DNA from: JAVWMQ01 sp036646055
Lineage (GTDB): Bacteria > Bacillota > Clostridia > Peptostreptococcales > Anaerovoracaceae
Assembly: GCA_036646055.1 (NCBI GenBank)
Contig: JAVXMY010000005.1
Location: 62,001 to 126,000, forward strand
Reading direction: 5' to 3'
DNA: 64,000 bases
Shown: piece after piece, positions 35,270-43,158 of the stretch
Position numbering within the stretch: position 1 is the first letter of the stretch
How the letters are laid out: every line of letters begins with the position of its first letter
Translations under genes and position numbers: made by a program
Notes under the pieces: generated by a model
What the model saw: the letters and a program-made list of their open reading frames with translations, nothing else
Databases searched by the model: none
What the model was told of the DNA's origin: nothing

Positions 35270-36202
35270 ATGGAAAGAAAAATTGTAACAGAATCATGTT
35301 GGCAAATACGAAAAAACGCAAGAGAGTCATTAAAGGAGAACTGGAAACTAGCTATTTTAGGAATGCTATTATTCTCAGTGCTATATTTTGTTGTAATCGA
35401 AATATTTAACCTATTGTTTCCACCAGAACAGTTAAGTAACTTAAAAAACACCATGTTAAGTGATTATCAAATTAATGAGAACATTAAAATGAATAACGGT
35501 TTAATAAGTGGCATTTATCAGTTATTAGTAACAGGACCATTTTTAATTGGAATAGAATATTTCTTTTTAAACATTTCAAGAAAAAATCAATCATTTGCAG
35601 AAAGCCCTAAAATACATCAAATCTTTGATGGTTTTAACAACTTCTTTAAAAACCTTGGAATTCACTTATGGATGACCTTATTTGTATTTCTATGGATCTT
35701 AGTTGCAGTATTGCCAGGAATACTAGCTATTTCATTTTTCTCTTTTACAGCAATAACTAGCGGCAGATATGGAACACTAATTTTTATTACTCCAATAATT
35801 TTTGTTGCAATTTTTGTAATTGGAATAATTGTAACTTTAAGATATTCACAAGTATACATACTAGCGGCAGATAACAAAAATATTGGAATTAGAGAATCTC
35901 TAAAAACAAGTATAAAATTGATGAAGGGCAATAAAGGAAAATTATTCATATTATCATTATCATATTTGGGATGGATTATTTTAAACGGAATAATTTCAGG
36001 TGTTGTTGCAGCCTTAATAGGACAGATTATGATCAGTAACCTAGACTTGGATACTGTTCAAATGATCAATAACAGTGTAATAATATTATTAATGATTCCA
36101 TCAATGACATATATTTCTATGGGCTATGTTGAGTTTTACAAATTACTAACAGAACCTAAAGCCATTGAAGAAGAAATAACTTTAACAATAAAAGAGGATT
36201 AA
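35270..36202 (+). CDS. DUF975-family membrane protein
   Basis: A 310-residue membrane protein with about six helices. The N-terminal SCWQIRKNARESLKENWKLAILGMLLFS is typical of DUF975 proteins of Firmicutes, as is YSQVYILAADNKNIGIRESLKTSIKLMKGNKGKLFILSLSYLGW (about 202-245). Function is unknown. AAGAAGGT precedes the ATG. It lies just downstream of the orphan RNA and 3 bases before the murE-like gene, so the latter is probably co-transcribed from the same promoter. Confidence 0.75.
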   Translation: MERKIVTESCWQIRKNARESLKENWKLAILGMLLFSVLYFVVIEIFNLLFPPEQLSNLKNTMLSDYQINENIKMNNGLISGIYQLLVTGPFLIGIEYFFLNISRKNQSFAESPKIHQIFDGFNNFFKNLGIHLWMTLFVFLWILVAVLPGILAISFFSFTAITSGRYGTLIFITPIIFVAIFVIGIIVTLRYSQVYILAADNKNIGIRESLKTSIKLMKGNKGKLFILSLSYLGWIILNGIISGVVAALIGQIMISNLDLDTVQMINNSVIILLMIPSMTYISMGYVEFYKLLTEPKAIEEEITLTIKED

Positions 36203-36205
36203 AAA

Positions 36206-37759
36206 TTGGATATAAACACACAACAAAAACATTTAATAAAAGACTATGTGAAGTTATTAGAAGGTAACTATCTTTTGGTAGAAACACAGGGAATAACACC
36301 TATAAAACCAAGTCCGGTTACTCATATAACATTTGACTCAAAAGATGTCAAAGAAGGAACTCTTTTCGTTGCTAAAGGAGTACACTTTAAAAAAGAATAT
36401 CTGGATATGGCCATGGCAAAATCCGCTCAGTGCTGTTTATTTGATGAAGAGATGAAGGAAAAGCTTGGTCCTATTAAATATCCTTATATTGTTGTGTCAG
36501 ATATAAGAAAAGCTATGAGTGATATAGCCGCATATTTTTATAATAATATATATAATAACTTTAAATTAATTGGAATAACAGGTACAAAAGGAAAATCCAC
36601 AACCACATTTTTATTAAAAAGTATATTAGATAAATATGCTAAAGAATATAATAAAAATGAAAGTGCTGTGGTATCAGGTATAACTAATTACGATGGGATA
36701 ATTAGAGAAGAATCCCACTTAACAACACCAGAGGCTTTTACCCTTTATAATCATTTTAACAATGCTTATAAATCCAATATAGAGTTTTTGACTATGGAAG
36801 TATCAAGTCAAGCACTTAAGTATCATAGAACTAGAGGAATAATCTTTGATATAGGAGGATTTCTTAATATAGGAGAAGATCATATTAGTGACGTAGAACA
36901 TCCAAATTTTGATGATTATGTTAATTCAAAACTTTTATTAATGAATCAGTGCAAAACTGCAGTAATTAATATGGATGATGAATTTTCACATAAATTTTTA
37001 AAGGCAGCCAAAGAATCTAGTAGTGTTACAAAGATAATTACATTTGGTACTACTAAGGACAATGTGGATTTATATGGCTTTGATATTACTCCATCTAAAA
37101 CAGGGATAGAGTTTAAATGTAAATATAAAGGAGTTACACAAGAATACAAATTAGGGTTACCTGGAATATTCAATGTTAGTAATGGTCTTTGTGCAATTGC
37201 AATTGCACATAATTATAATATTCCTTATGAGACTATTAGAAATGGATTGTTAACAGGTAAAGTTGACGGGAGAATGGAACTTTTTAGAATTAATTCGGAA
37301 GATAAGACTATAATAGTGGACTACGCCCATAATAAGTTAAGCTTTGAATCATTGTTTAAGTCTACTAAAGAGGAATTTAAAAACTCACAGCTTACAGTTG
37401 TATTTGGTTGCCCGGGCAATAAGGGTGTTGCAAGAAGACATGAACTTCCTAAAGTAGTGGCAGAGCATAATATTTATGCATATATTACAGAAGAAGATTA
37501 TGGTGAAGAAAATTTAGAAGATATATCTAAAGAAGTATATGATAATCTAATTAAATTTGGCGGTAATGGAGAAATTATTAATGACAGGGAAGAGGCTATA
37601 ACAAAAGCTATTTCCAAGGCTTCAAATGGAAGTGTAATATTAATTACTGGCAAAGGTAGAGAAACAAGACAAAAAAGGGGTACTAAATATATTGATGTGC
37701 CTTCAGATGTTGAAATAGTAGAAGAATTAATAAAAGGGATTAATAATGGAACTGAATAA
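36206..37759 (+). CDS. Mur ligase related to MurE (UDP-MurNAc-tripeptide synthetase family)
   Basis: A 517-residue ATP-dependent Mur ligase. It has the MurE-type N-terminal domain (THITFDSKDVKEGTLFVAKG, about 32-51), the ATP loop GITGTKGKSTTTFLL (about 126-140), TMEVSSQALKYHRTRG (about 196), NIGEDHISDVEHPNFDDY (about 221-238), and the C-terminal IIVDYAHN and GKGRETRQKRG. In the diaminopimelate-adding MurE a DNPR motif is expected in the C-terminal domain; here the equivalent position reads YITEEDYGEENLED, so the added amino acid is uncertain (lysine or another). The start is TTG 36206 after AAAGAGG. It overlaps the channel gene by 14 bases. Confidence 0.8.
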   Translation: MDINTQQKHLIKDYVKLLEGNYLLVETQGITPIKPSPVTHITFDSKDVKEGTLFVAKGVHFKKEYLDMAMAKSAQCCLFDEEMKEKLGPIKYPYIVVSDIRKAMSDIAAYFYNNIYNNFKLIGITGTKGKSTTTFLLKSILDKYAKEYNKNESAVVSGITNYDGIIREESHLTTPEAFTLYNHFNNAYKSNIEFLTMEVSSQALKYHRTRGIIFDIGGFLNIGEDHISDVEHPNFDDYVNSKLLLMNQCKTAVINMDDEFSHKFLKAAKESSSVTKIITFGTTKDNVDLYGFDITPSKTGIEFKCKYKGVTQEYKLGLPGIFNVSNGLCAIAIAHNYNIPYETIRNGLLTGKVDGRMELFRINSEDKTIIVDYAHNKLSFESLFKSTKEEFKNSQLTVVFGCPGNKGVARRHELPKVVAEHNIYAYITEEDYGEENLEDISKEVYDNLIKFGGNGEIINDREEAITKAISKASNGSVILITGKGRETRQKRGTKYIDVPSDVEIVEELIKGINNGTE

Positions 37760-39014
37760 GAAAAACAAAAATAAATATATTCTTATTTTAGTACTTTTTG
37801 GATCTTTTCTAGGGTTTTTTGCAGGGATAATAATTAGTTTTACGCTAAAAATAATGAGCCTTGGAATCCATTTTGTGTGGCATTATATACCAAAAGTATC
37901 TGGAGTAGATGGCTTAGCATATTATTTGATTGTTTGTGCCTTAGGAGGTCTAATTATAGGATTATATCAAAAGAAGTTTGGTGTATATCCAGAGACTATG
38001 GAAGAAGTAATGAAGGTTATGAAGGACAAGGGATATTATCCTTATGATAAGCTTCATATTATTTTAGTGGCAGCATTATTACCTCTTATTTTTGGTGGGA
38101 GTCTTGGCCCTGAGGCAGGATTGACCGGTGTAATTGTTGGTCTTTGTTGTTTGATAGGACATAGATTAGAATATAAGGGAGAAGAACTTAGAGAACTTGC
38201 TATGTCTGGAGTTGCCGCAACATTGTCATTAGTATTTCAAGCTCCATTTTTTGGAATAGCAAATAACATTGAAGAAGAAGCTAACTTTAGTGAGATACCC
38301 CAGGATGAGAGGGTTTTTACCCAAAAAGAAAGAAAGAAAATCAAGAGCAGTATTTATGTTTTTGCTGTTATTGCTGGATTGATAGGCTTTAAATTTGTAG
38401 GACTTTTCATTGAAGGTGGAACGGGAATTCCAAGATTTGATTATGGAGCTGATCCAACATTTGAAGATTGGAAATGGTTTTTTCCAATTTGTTTAGCAGG
38501 AGTATTAGCTGGTTTAGTTTATCAAATTGGAACTGTATTGTTTAGTAAAATATCTAAGGTGTTTGGAAATAAAAATATACTTAGATGTATTGTTGGAGGA
38601 CTTGGAATTGGGATTATAGGTTTTTGGGTTCCTTTTTCAATGTTTTCTGGAGAGCATGAACTAGGTGAAATTATCAGTTCTTGGTCTACTTTTTCTGCAG
38701 TAGCCTTAATTGGAATTGGAGTTTGTAAACTGCTATTGACAGGATTTTGTCTAAATTTTGGTTGGATTGGTGGAAATATTTTTCCAATAATATTCAGTGG
38801 TACTAGTATTGGATTTGCTATGGTTTCATTGCTTGGTATAAATCCTATTTTTGGGGTGGCTGTTGTAACAGCTGCTGTTACTGGATATATAATGAAAAAG
38901 CCTATTGCAGTTGTTGGTATTCTCATACTATGTTTTCCAATTAAGCTTGTAATACCAATGGTTTTAAGTGCATATATCTCTAGCTTAATTCCAGATATTA
39001 ATAAAAATAGTTAA
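37746..39014 (+). CDS. ClC-like chloride channel/transporter family protein
   Basis: A 422-residue membrane protein with ten or more hydrophobic segments and the ClC pattern. GGSLGPEAGLTGVIVG (about 118-133) corresponds to the GREGP region of characterised ClC proteins, and LNFGWIGGNIFPIIFSG (about 336-352) to the later GxFxP filter motif. The external gating Glu (GxEGP) is replaced by Leu in GSLGP. Family membership is clear, but whether it is a channel, exchanger or carrier of another anion is not. It overlaps the end of the MurE-like gene by 14 bases. Confidence 0.75.
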   Translation: MELNKKNKNKYILILVLFGSFLGFFAGIIISFTLKIMSLGIHFVWHYIPKVSGVDGLAYYLIVCALGGLIIGLYQKKFGVYPETMEEVMKVMKDKGYYPYDKLHIILVAALLPLIFGGSLGPEAGLTGVIVGLCCLIGHRLEYKGEELRELAMSGVAATLSLVFQAPFFGIANNIEEEANFSEIPQDERVFTQKERKKIKSSIYVFAVIAGLIGFKFVGLFIEGGTGIPRFDYGADPTFEDWKWFFPICLAGVLAGLVYQIGTVLFSKISKVFGNKNILRCIVGGLGIGIIGFWVPFSMFSGEHELGEIISSWSTFSAVALIGIGVCKLLLTGFCLNFGWIGGNIFPIIFSGTSIGFAMVSLLGINPIFGVAVVTAAVTGYIMKKPIAVVGILILCFPIKLVIPMVLSAYISSLIPDINKNS

Positions 39015-39056
39015 ACGCCTGTGACATTAATGTAATTCTTTTAGTACTTTAACGTG

Positions 39057-39063
39057 GTATAAT
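39057..39063 (+). promoter_or_regulatory. Extended -10 element before the GDPD-fold gene
   Basis: CGTGG-TATAAT, with TATAAT at 39058-39063 and TG two bases before it; a weak -35 (ATTCTT, 39035-39040) at 17 bases. A second TATAAT occurs at about 39072. Confidence 0.4.
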
Positions 39064-39096
39064 AAATTACGTATAATGTGTGTATAGGAGGTGTTT

Positions 39097-39807
39097 ATGA
39101 ATAATAAAAACTGTGACTGGATAAAGACGATGCCCATAGCAAGAGGGGGATCTTATAACGACGAATTGCCAATTAATTCATTGGGAGCTATTTCAAATGC
39201 CATAGATAATAAGCATCCGATTGGTATTTCTGTGAGAATTAGTTTGGATAATAAATGCGTAGTTTATGAAGAAGAGATTGTGGGCGATAGAAGACTTGAT
39301 CAAATGAGTTTAGATGAAATTATAAGCATTAAATTAGAAGATACAGAATATACTATTCCAACATTAGAGCAGGTTCTAAATCAGGTTTCTGGTAGGACAC
39401 CGCTTTTGGTAAACCTTCCTGGTGATAAAAAGGATTTTGCTTGTGAAAAGTTAATACTAAATGAGTTTATTAAGTATGAGGGCGATGTGGCTTTTTGTGT
39501 TGATACTATTAATGCTGTGACTTATATAAATAAAAACTATCCAAATGTGTTGGTTGGCCAGTGTTGCGTACCATCTAGTATATCTTTTAATCCAATTAAG
39601 GTTATTAAGACTATTAAAAAATATAAAAAAACCAAACTTGGAAAGCCAGATTTCTTGGCCTTTAAATTGGCAGATTTGCCCAATGAAAAAGTGAAAAAGT
39701 TACGTAAATATGGAATAACAATAATAGGGTATACAGTTTTAAATTCTGAAGACAGGAAAACTGGAAATATTAATTGTGATAACTATGTTTACGGTAGAAT
39801 AGTGTAA
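39097..39807 (+). CDS. GDPD-fold protein lacking the catalytic residues
   Basis: ATG 39097 follows AGGAGGT; the in-frame GTG 39091 sits inside the ribosome binding site. The 236-residue product follows the glycerophosphodiester phosphodiesterase pattern from end to end, but the catalytic positions differ: AHRG reads IARGG, PENT reads PINS, the metal-binding E-D pair reads ISVRIS, and the catalytic HD reads YEEE. YTIPTLEQVLNQVSGRTPLLVNL and the C-terminal GITIIGYTV keep the TIM-barrel shape. No signal peptide. It is therefore probably not an active phosphodiesterase; a binding or regulatory role is inferred. It is a single-gene unit with its own promoter and terminator. Confidence 0.65.
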   Translation: MNNKNCDWIKTMPIARGGSYNDELPINSLGAISNAIDNKHPIGISVRISLDNKCVVYEEEIVGDRRLDQMSLDEIISIKLEDTEYTIPTLEQVLNQVSGRTPLLVNLPGDKKDFACEKLILNEFIKYEGDVAFCVDTINAVTYINKNYPNVLVGQCCVPSSISFNPIKVIKTIKKYKKTKLGKPDFLAFKLADLPNEKVKKLRKYGITIIGYTVLNSEDRKTGNINCDNYVYGRIV

Positions 39808-39819
39808 TGAGATATTTGC

Positions 39820-39854
39820 AAAAAGAGTGACTTTATAATAATCGCTCTTTTTTA
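39820..39854 (+). terminator. Terminator after the GDPD-fold gene
   Basis: AAAAAGAGTGA (39820-39830) with TCGCTCTTTTT (39842-39852), one G-T pair, followed by T's. Confidence 0.8.
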
Positions 39855-39934
39855 ATATTCACTTGTTTAAATGATACAAAAAAGGTATAATTAATATGTT
39901 TGAAATGTATGAAGGATATTTAGTAGAGGTACAT

Positions 39935-40465
39935 ATGAAAATTTTAATTGTAATGGATATGCAAAATGATTTTATTGATGGTTCACTTGGGACTAAATCA
40001 GCAGAAAAAATCGTTCCTCGTGTGAGGGAAAAAATTTACGAATACTTATCAGAAAATCAAAAGATAATTTTTACTAGGGAAACAAACTATGATAATTATT
40101 TGAAGACCCTAAGAGGGTATGATATTCCAATTAGCCATTGTATTTATGGCACTCATGGATGGGAGATTACTTCTGAGTTTGAGAAGATTGAAAGGAAATG
40201 TCATATTATTGACAAGGAAACATTTGGATGTTATGAACTTCCGGCTGCAATATTATCATGTGTAGGCGAAGACGTAAATATTGAAGAAATTCAGATTGTT
40301 GGTCTTTGCACTGATGTAAGTATAATAGCCAATGCATTAATTCTTAGAGCGGGTCTACCGGAAACAAAGATTAGCATAGTAGAAGAGTGTTGTGCAGGGA
40401 CAACTAATGAAAAGCACAAGGCTACCCTAGAAGTAATGAAAAGTTGTCAAATATATATTAACTAA
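39935..40465 (+). CDS. Isochorismatase/nicotinamidase-family cysteine hydrolase
   Basis: ATG 39935, four bases after GAGGT, gives 176 residues starting KILIVMDMQNDFIDGSLG, the classic start of the family with the catalytic Asp in MDMQNDF. The nucleophile Cys lies in IQIVGLCTDVSIIANALILR (about 125-145), with HCIYGTHGWEI before it. An in-frame upstream ATG at 39896 lacks homology. The family includes nicotinamidase (PncA) and other amide hydrolases; nicotinamide is a plausible substrate but not shown. A single-gene unit with a terminator after it. Confidence 0.82.
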   Translation: MKILIVMDMQNDFIDGSLGTKSAEKIVPRVREKIYEYLSENQKIIFTRETNYDNYLKTLRGYDIPISHCIYGTHGWEITSEFEKIERKCHIIDKETFGCYELPAAILSCVGEDVNIEEIQIVGLCTDVSIIANALILRAGLPETKISIVEECCAGTTNEKHKATLEVMKSCQIYIN

Positions 40466-40477
40466 AAAAAGTTATGG

Positions 40478-40513
40478 ATACTAACTAGTTATAAAGATTA
40501 GTTAGTATTTTAT
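40478..40513 (+). terminator. Terminator after the cysteine hydrolase gene
   Basis: Ten-base-pair stem ATACTAACTA (40478-40487) with TAGTTAGTAT (40499-40508), then T-rich sequence. Confidence 0.75.
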
Positions 40514-40529
40514 TGAGAAGGGATTATAG

Positions 40530-42131
40530 ATGATTAATGTTACAAATGTAAGTATGAATTTTGATGGTCAGGATTTATTTAAGGATGTGGAGCTTAAGTT
40601 TACTGTGGGCAATTGCTATGGTATTATAGGTGCCAATGGGGCTGGAAAGTCAACATTTTTAAGAATCTTATCAGGAGATTTAGAGCCAACAACAGGAAAT
40701 GTTTCAATTAAAAAAGGCATTAGAATGTCTGTTTTAAAACAGGACCATTTTGAGTTTGATGAATATACAGTTTTAGATACTGTTATTATGGGCAACAAAA
40801 GGCTTTACGAAGTAATGAAAGAAAAAGAAGCAATCTATGCCAAAGAAGAATTCAGCGATGAGGATGGAATCAAAGCATCTGAATTAGAAGGTGAATTTGC
40901 TGAAATGGATGGATGGGAGGCTGAATCTGACGTAAGTAGGTTAATTCAAGGACTTGGTCTAGATAAAGATATTATTTGGAATGAGATGAATACTTTAACT
41001 GCTAAGGAGAAGGTTAAAGTGTTACTAGCTCAGGCCTTATTCGGCAACCCTGGAATAATATTGTTAGATGAACCTACTAACCATTTAGATGTACTTGCTA
41101 TTAACTGGCTTGAGGATTTTTTGATGGATTATGAGGGTACTGTTATAGTTGTATCTCATGATAGACATTTTTTGAATACTGTTTGCACTAACATTGTTGA
41201 TGTTGATTACGGTAAAATTAAAATGTTTGTTGGTAACTATGAGTTTTGGTATGAATCAAGTCAGCTTATTCAAAAGATGGTTAAGGATCAAAACAAGAAG
41301 AGTGAAGATAAAATAAAAGAACTACAGAGTTTTATTCAAAGGTTCTCAGCTAATAAATCAAAGTCTAAGCAGGCTACTTCAAGAAGAAAGCTAATAGATA
41401 AACTTACAGTAGAACAACTTCCATCTTCTTCAAGAAGATATCCATTTGTTGGGTTTAATATGGACAGAGAAGCAGGTAAGGAAATCCTTCAGGTAAATGG
41501 AGTTTCAAAAACTATTGATGGTGTTAAGGTTCTTGATAATGTAACATTTAGACTAAACAAAGAAGAAAAAATTGCATTTGTTGGTGAAAATGAAATAGCA
41601 AATACAACCCTATTTAAAATTATTATGGGAGAAATGGAACCAGATGAAGGTGAAGTGAAATGGGGAACAACTATTACTACTTCATATTTTCCAATGGATA
41701 ATTCTAGTTTCTTTGATGGATGCACATTAAATTTAGTAGAGTGGCTAAGTCAATTTACTACTGAAACTACAGAAACATTTATGAGAGGGTTTTTGGGTAA
41801 AATGCTTTTCTCTGGTGATGATGTATATAAAGAAGTAAAGGTACTAAGCGGTGGAGAAAAAGTTAGATGTATGCTATCTAGAATGATGCTATTTGGATCA
41901 AATGTTCTAGTTTTGGATCAGCCAACTAACCACTTAGATTTAGAGTCTATTACTGCCTTAAATGATGGATTAATTAGTTTCAAAGGCAATATGCTTTTTG
42001 CGTCTCATGACCATGAGTTTATTCAAACTATTGCAAATAGAATAATAGAGATTGCTGAAGACGGCACAATAACAGATATGTTATGCACATATGATGAATT
42101 TATAGAAAAAATGGATGGTTTAAAAGCTTAA
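40530..42131 (+). CDS. ABC-F ATPase of the YkpA/YbiT type
   Basis: A 533-residue soluble protein with two ABC domains and an ABC-F linker. Domain 1 has Walker A GANGAGKST (about 35-43) and LLDEPTNHLD, but its signature reads LTAKEK. Domain 2 has the signature LSGGEKVR, but its Walker A reads GENEIANTT (Lys replaced by Asn) and its Walker B reads LDQPTNHLD (catalytic Glu replaced by Gln). So the ATP site built from domain 2 and the domain 1 signature looks inactive, while the other is intact. ABC-F proteins act on the ribosome as translation or antibiotic-protection factors; the exact role here is not shown. Its stop overlaps the next start (TAATG). Confidence 0.88.
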   Translation: MINVTNVSMNFDGQDLFKDVELKFTVGNCYGIIGANGAGKSTFLRILSGDLEPTTGNVSIKKGIRMSVLKQDHFEFDEYTVLDTVIMGNKRLYEVMKEKEAIYAKEEFSDEDGIKASELEGEFAEMDGWEAESDVSRLIQGLGLDKDIIWNEMNTLTAKEKVKVLLAQALFGNPGIILLDEPTNHLDVLAINWLEDFLMDYEGTVIVVSHDRHFLNTVCTNIVDVDYGKIKMFVGNYEFWYESSQLIQKMVKDQNKKSEDKIKELQSFIQRFSANKSKSKQATSRRKLIDKLTVEQLPSSSRRYPFVGFNMDREAGKEILQVNGVSKTIDGVKVLDNVTFRLNKEEKIAFVGENEIANTTLFKIIMGEMEPDEGEVKWGTTITTSYFPMDNSSFFDGCTLNLVEWLSQFTTETTETFMRGFLGKMLFSGDDVYKEVKVLSGGEKVRCMLSRMMLFGSNVLVLDQPTNHLDLESITALNDGLISFKGNMLFASHDHEFIQTIANRIIEIAEDGTITDMLCTYDEFIEKMDGLKA

Positions 42132-43069
42132 TGAGAAATATTTTTATCTTAAATCCAGCAGCAGGGCAAGGCAAGGCTTTAAATCAGATAGATGATATTA
42201 AGGCGGCAGCTGCAGAACTAAATATAGATGTGGAATTTTATAAAACCGCATCGCCTATTGATCCTGAAATTTATTGTGGAGATATTATGGCTAGTATGGA
42301 TCCAAATGAAAAAATTAGGATTTATGCTTGTGGTGGTGATGGTACTTTAAATGAAGTTGTAAACGCATGTTATGGATATGAAAATGTTGAAATTGGTGTA
42401 ATACCAAAAGGTACAGGAAATGATTTTGTAAGAAATTTTGGTAAAAAAGAAGATTATTTTAACTATAAAGCACAGTTAATGGGCGAAAGCATTATATGTA
42501 ATGTTATTAACTATTCAGGTGTTTCTAATGGAGAAATCATTAATAGATATTGTTGCAATATGTTTAATATTGGATTTGATTGTAATGTTGTAGATTTAGC
42601 TGCTAAGTATAAGAAATATCCTTTAGTTAAGGGAACTCCTGCATATATGCTTGGTGTTTTAAAAACTCTTATTGAAATGCATGGAACAAGGCTTAAAATA
42701 ACACTAGATGATGGTACTGTAATGGATCAAGATTTTTTGTTAGTTGCTTTAGCAAATGGGTGCTACTGTGGTGGAGGGGTCAAAGGAGTTCCAAAGGCCA
42801 ATGTTACAGATGGATTTATTGATGTTAGTATTATAAATCCTATGACTAGATTAAAGTTTTTAAATATGTTTGGCAAGTATGCTAAAGGCACACATTTAGA
42901 GGCACAGGATATTGAAAAACTAATTACATATCGAAAATGTAAGGAAGTAAAGATTGAGCCTAAAGAAGAATCTATTCGAATGAGCATAGATGGTGAAATT
43001 ACTAATATTGGAGAAATAAATTTTAAGATTGTTGAAAAAGGTTTTAAATTTATTTTGCCAAAAATTTAA
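42131..43069 (+). CDS. Diacylglycerol kinase-family lipid kinase (YegS/DgkB-like)
   Basis: A 312-residue kinase. It begins NIFILNPAAGQGKALNQID, has the ATP loop ACGGDGTLNEVVNACYG (about 72-88), VIPKGTGNDFVRNFG (about 96-110), and LANGCYCGGGVKGVPKANVTDGFIDV (about 212-238), all typical. It phosphorylates diacylglycerol or a related lipid at the membrane face. It is translationally coupled to the ABC-F gene by a TAATG overlap and ends before the pyr promoter. Confidence 0.88.
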   Translation: MRNIFILNPAAGQGKALNQIDDIKAAAAELNIDVEFYKTASPIDPEIYCGDIMASMDPNEKIRIYACGGDGTLNEVVNACYGYENVEIGVIPKGTGNDFVRNFGKKEDYFNYKAQLMGESIICNVINYSGVSNGEIINRYCCNMFNIGFDCNVVDLAAKYKKYPLVKGTPAYMLGVLKTLIEMHGTRLKITLDDGTVMDQDFLLVALANGCYCGGGVKGVPKANVTDGFIDVSIINPMTRLKFLNMFGKYAKGTHLEAQDIEKLITYRKCKEVKIEPKEESIRMSIDGEITNIGEINFKIVEKGFKFILPKI

Positions 43070-43087
43070 AAAATAATTGCATAGCTG

Positions 43088-43116
43088 TTGACAAAGAACT
43101 ATAATCAAGGTATACT
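43088..43116 (+). promoter_or_regulatory. Promoter of the pyr operon
   Basis: TTGACA (43088-43093), exact 17-base spacer, TATACT (43111-43116). The leader to the start codon is only about 35 bases, too short for a PyrR attenuator. Confidence 0.8.
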
Positions 43117-43158
43117 ATTGAAGATTTGAGCAAAAATAAAGTGAATAGGAGGATTATG

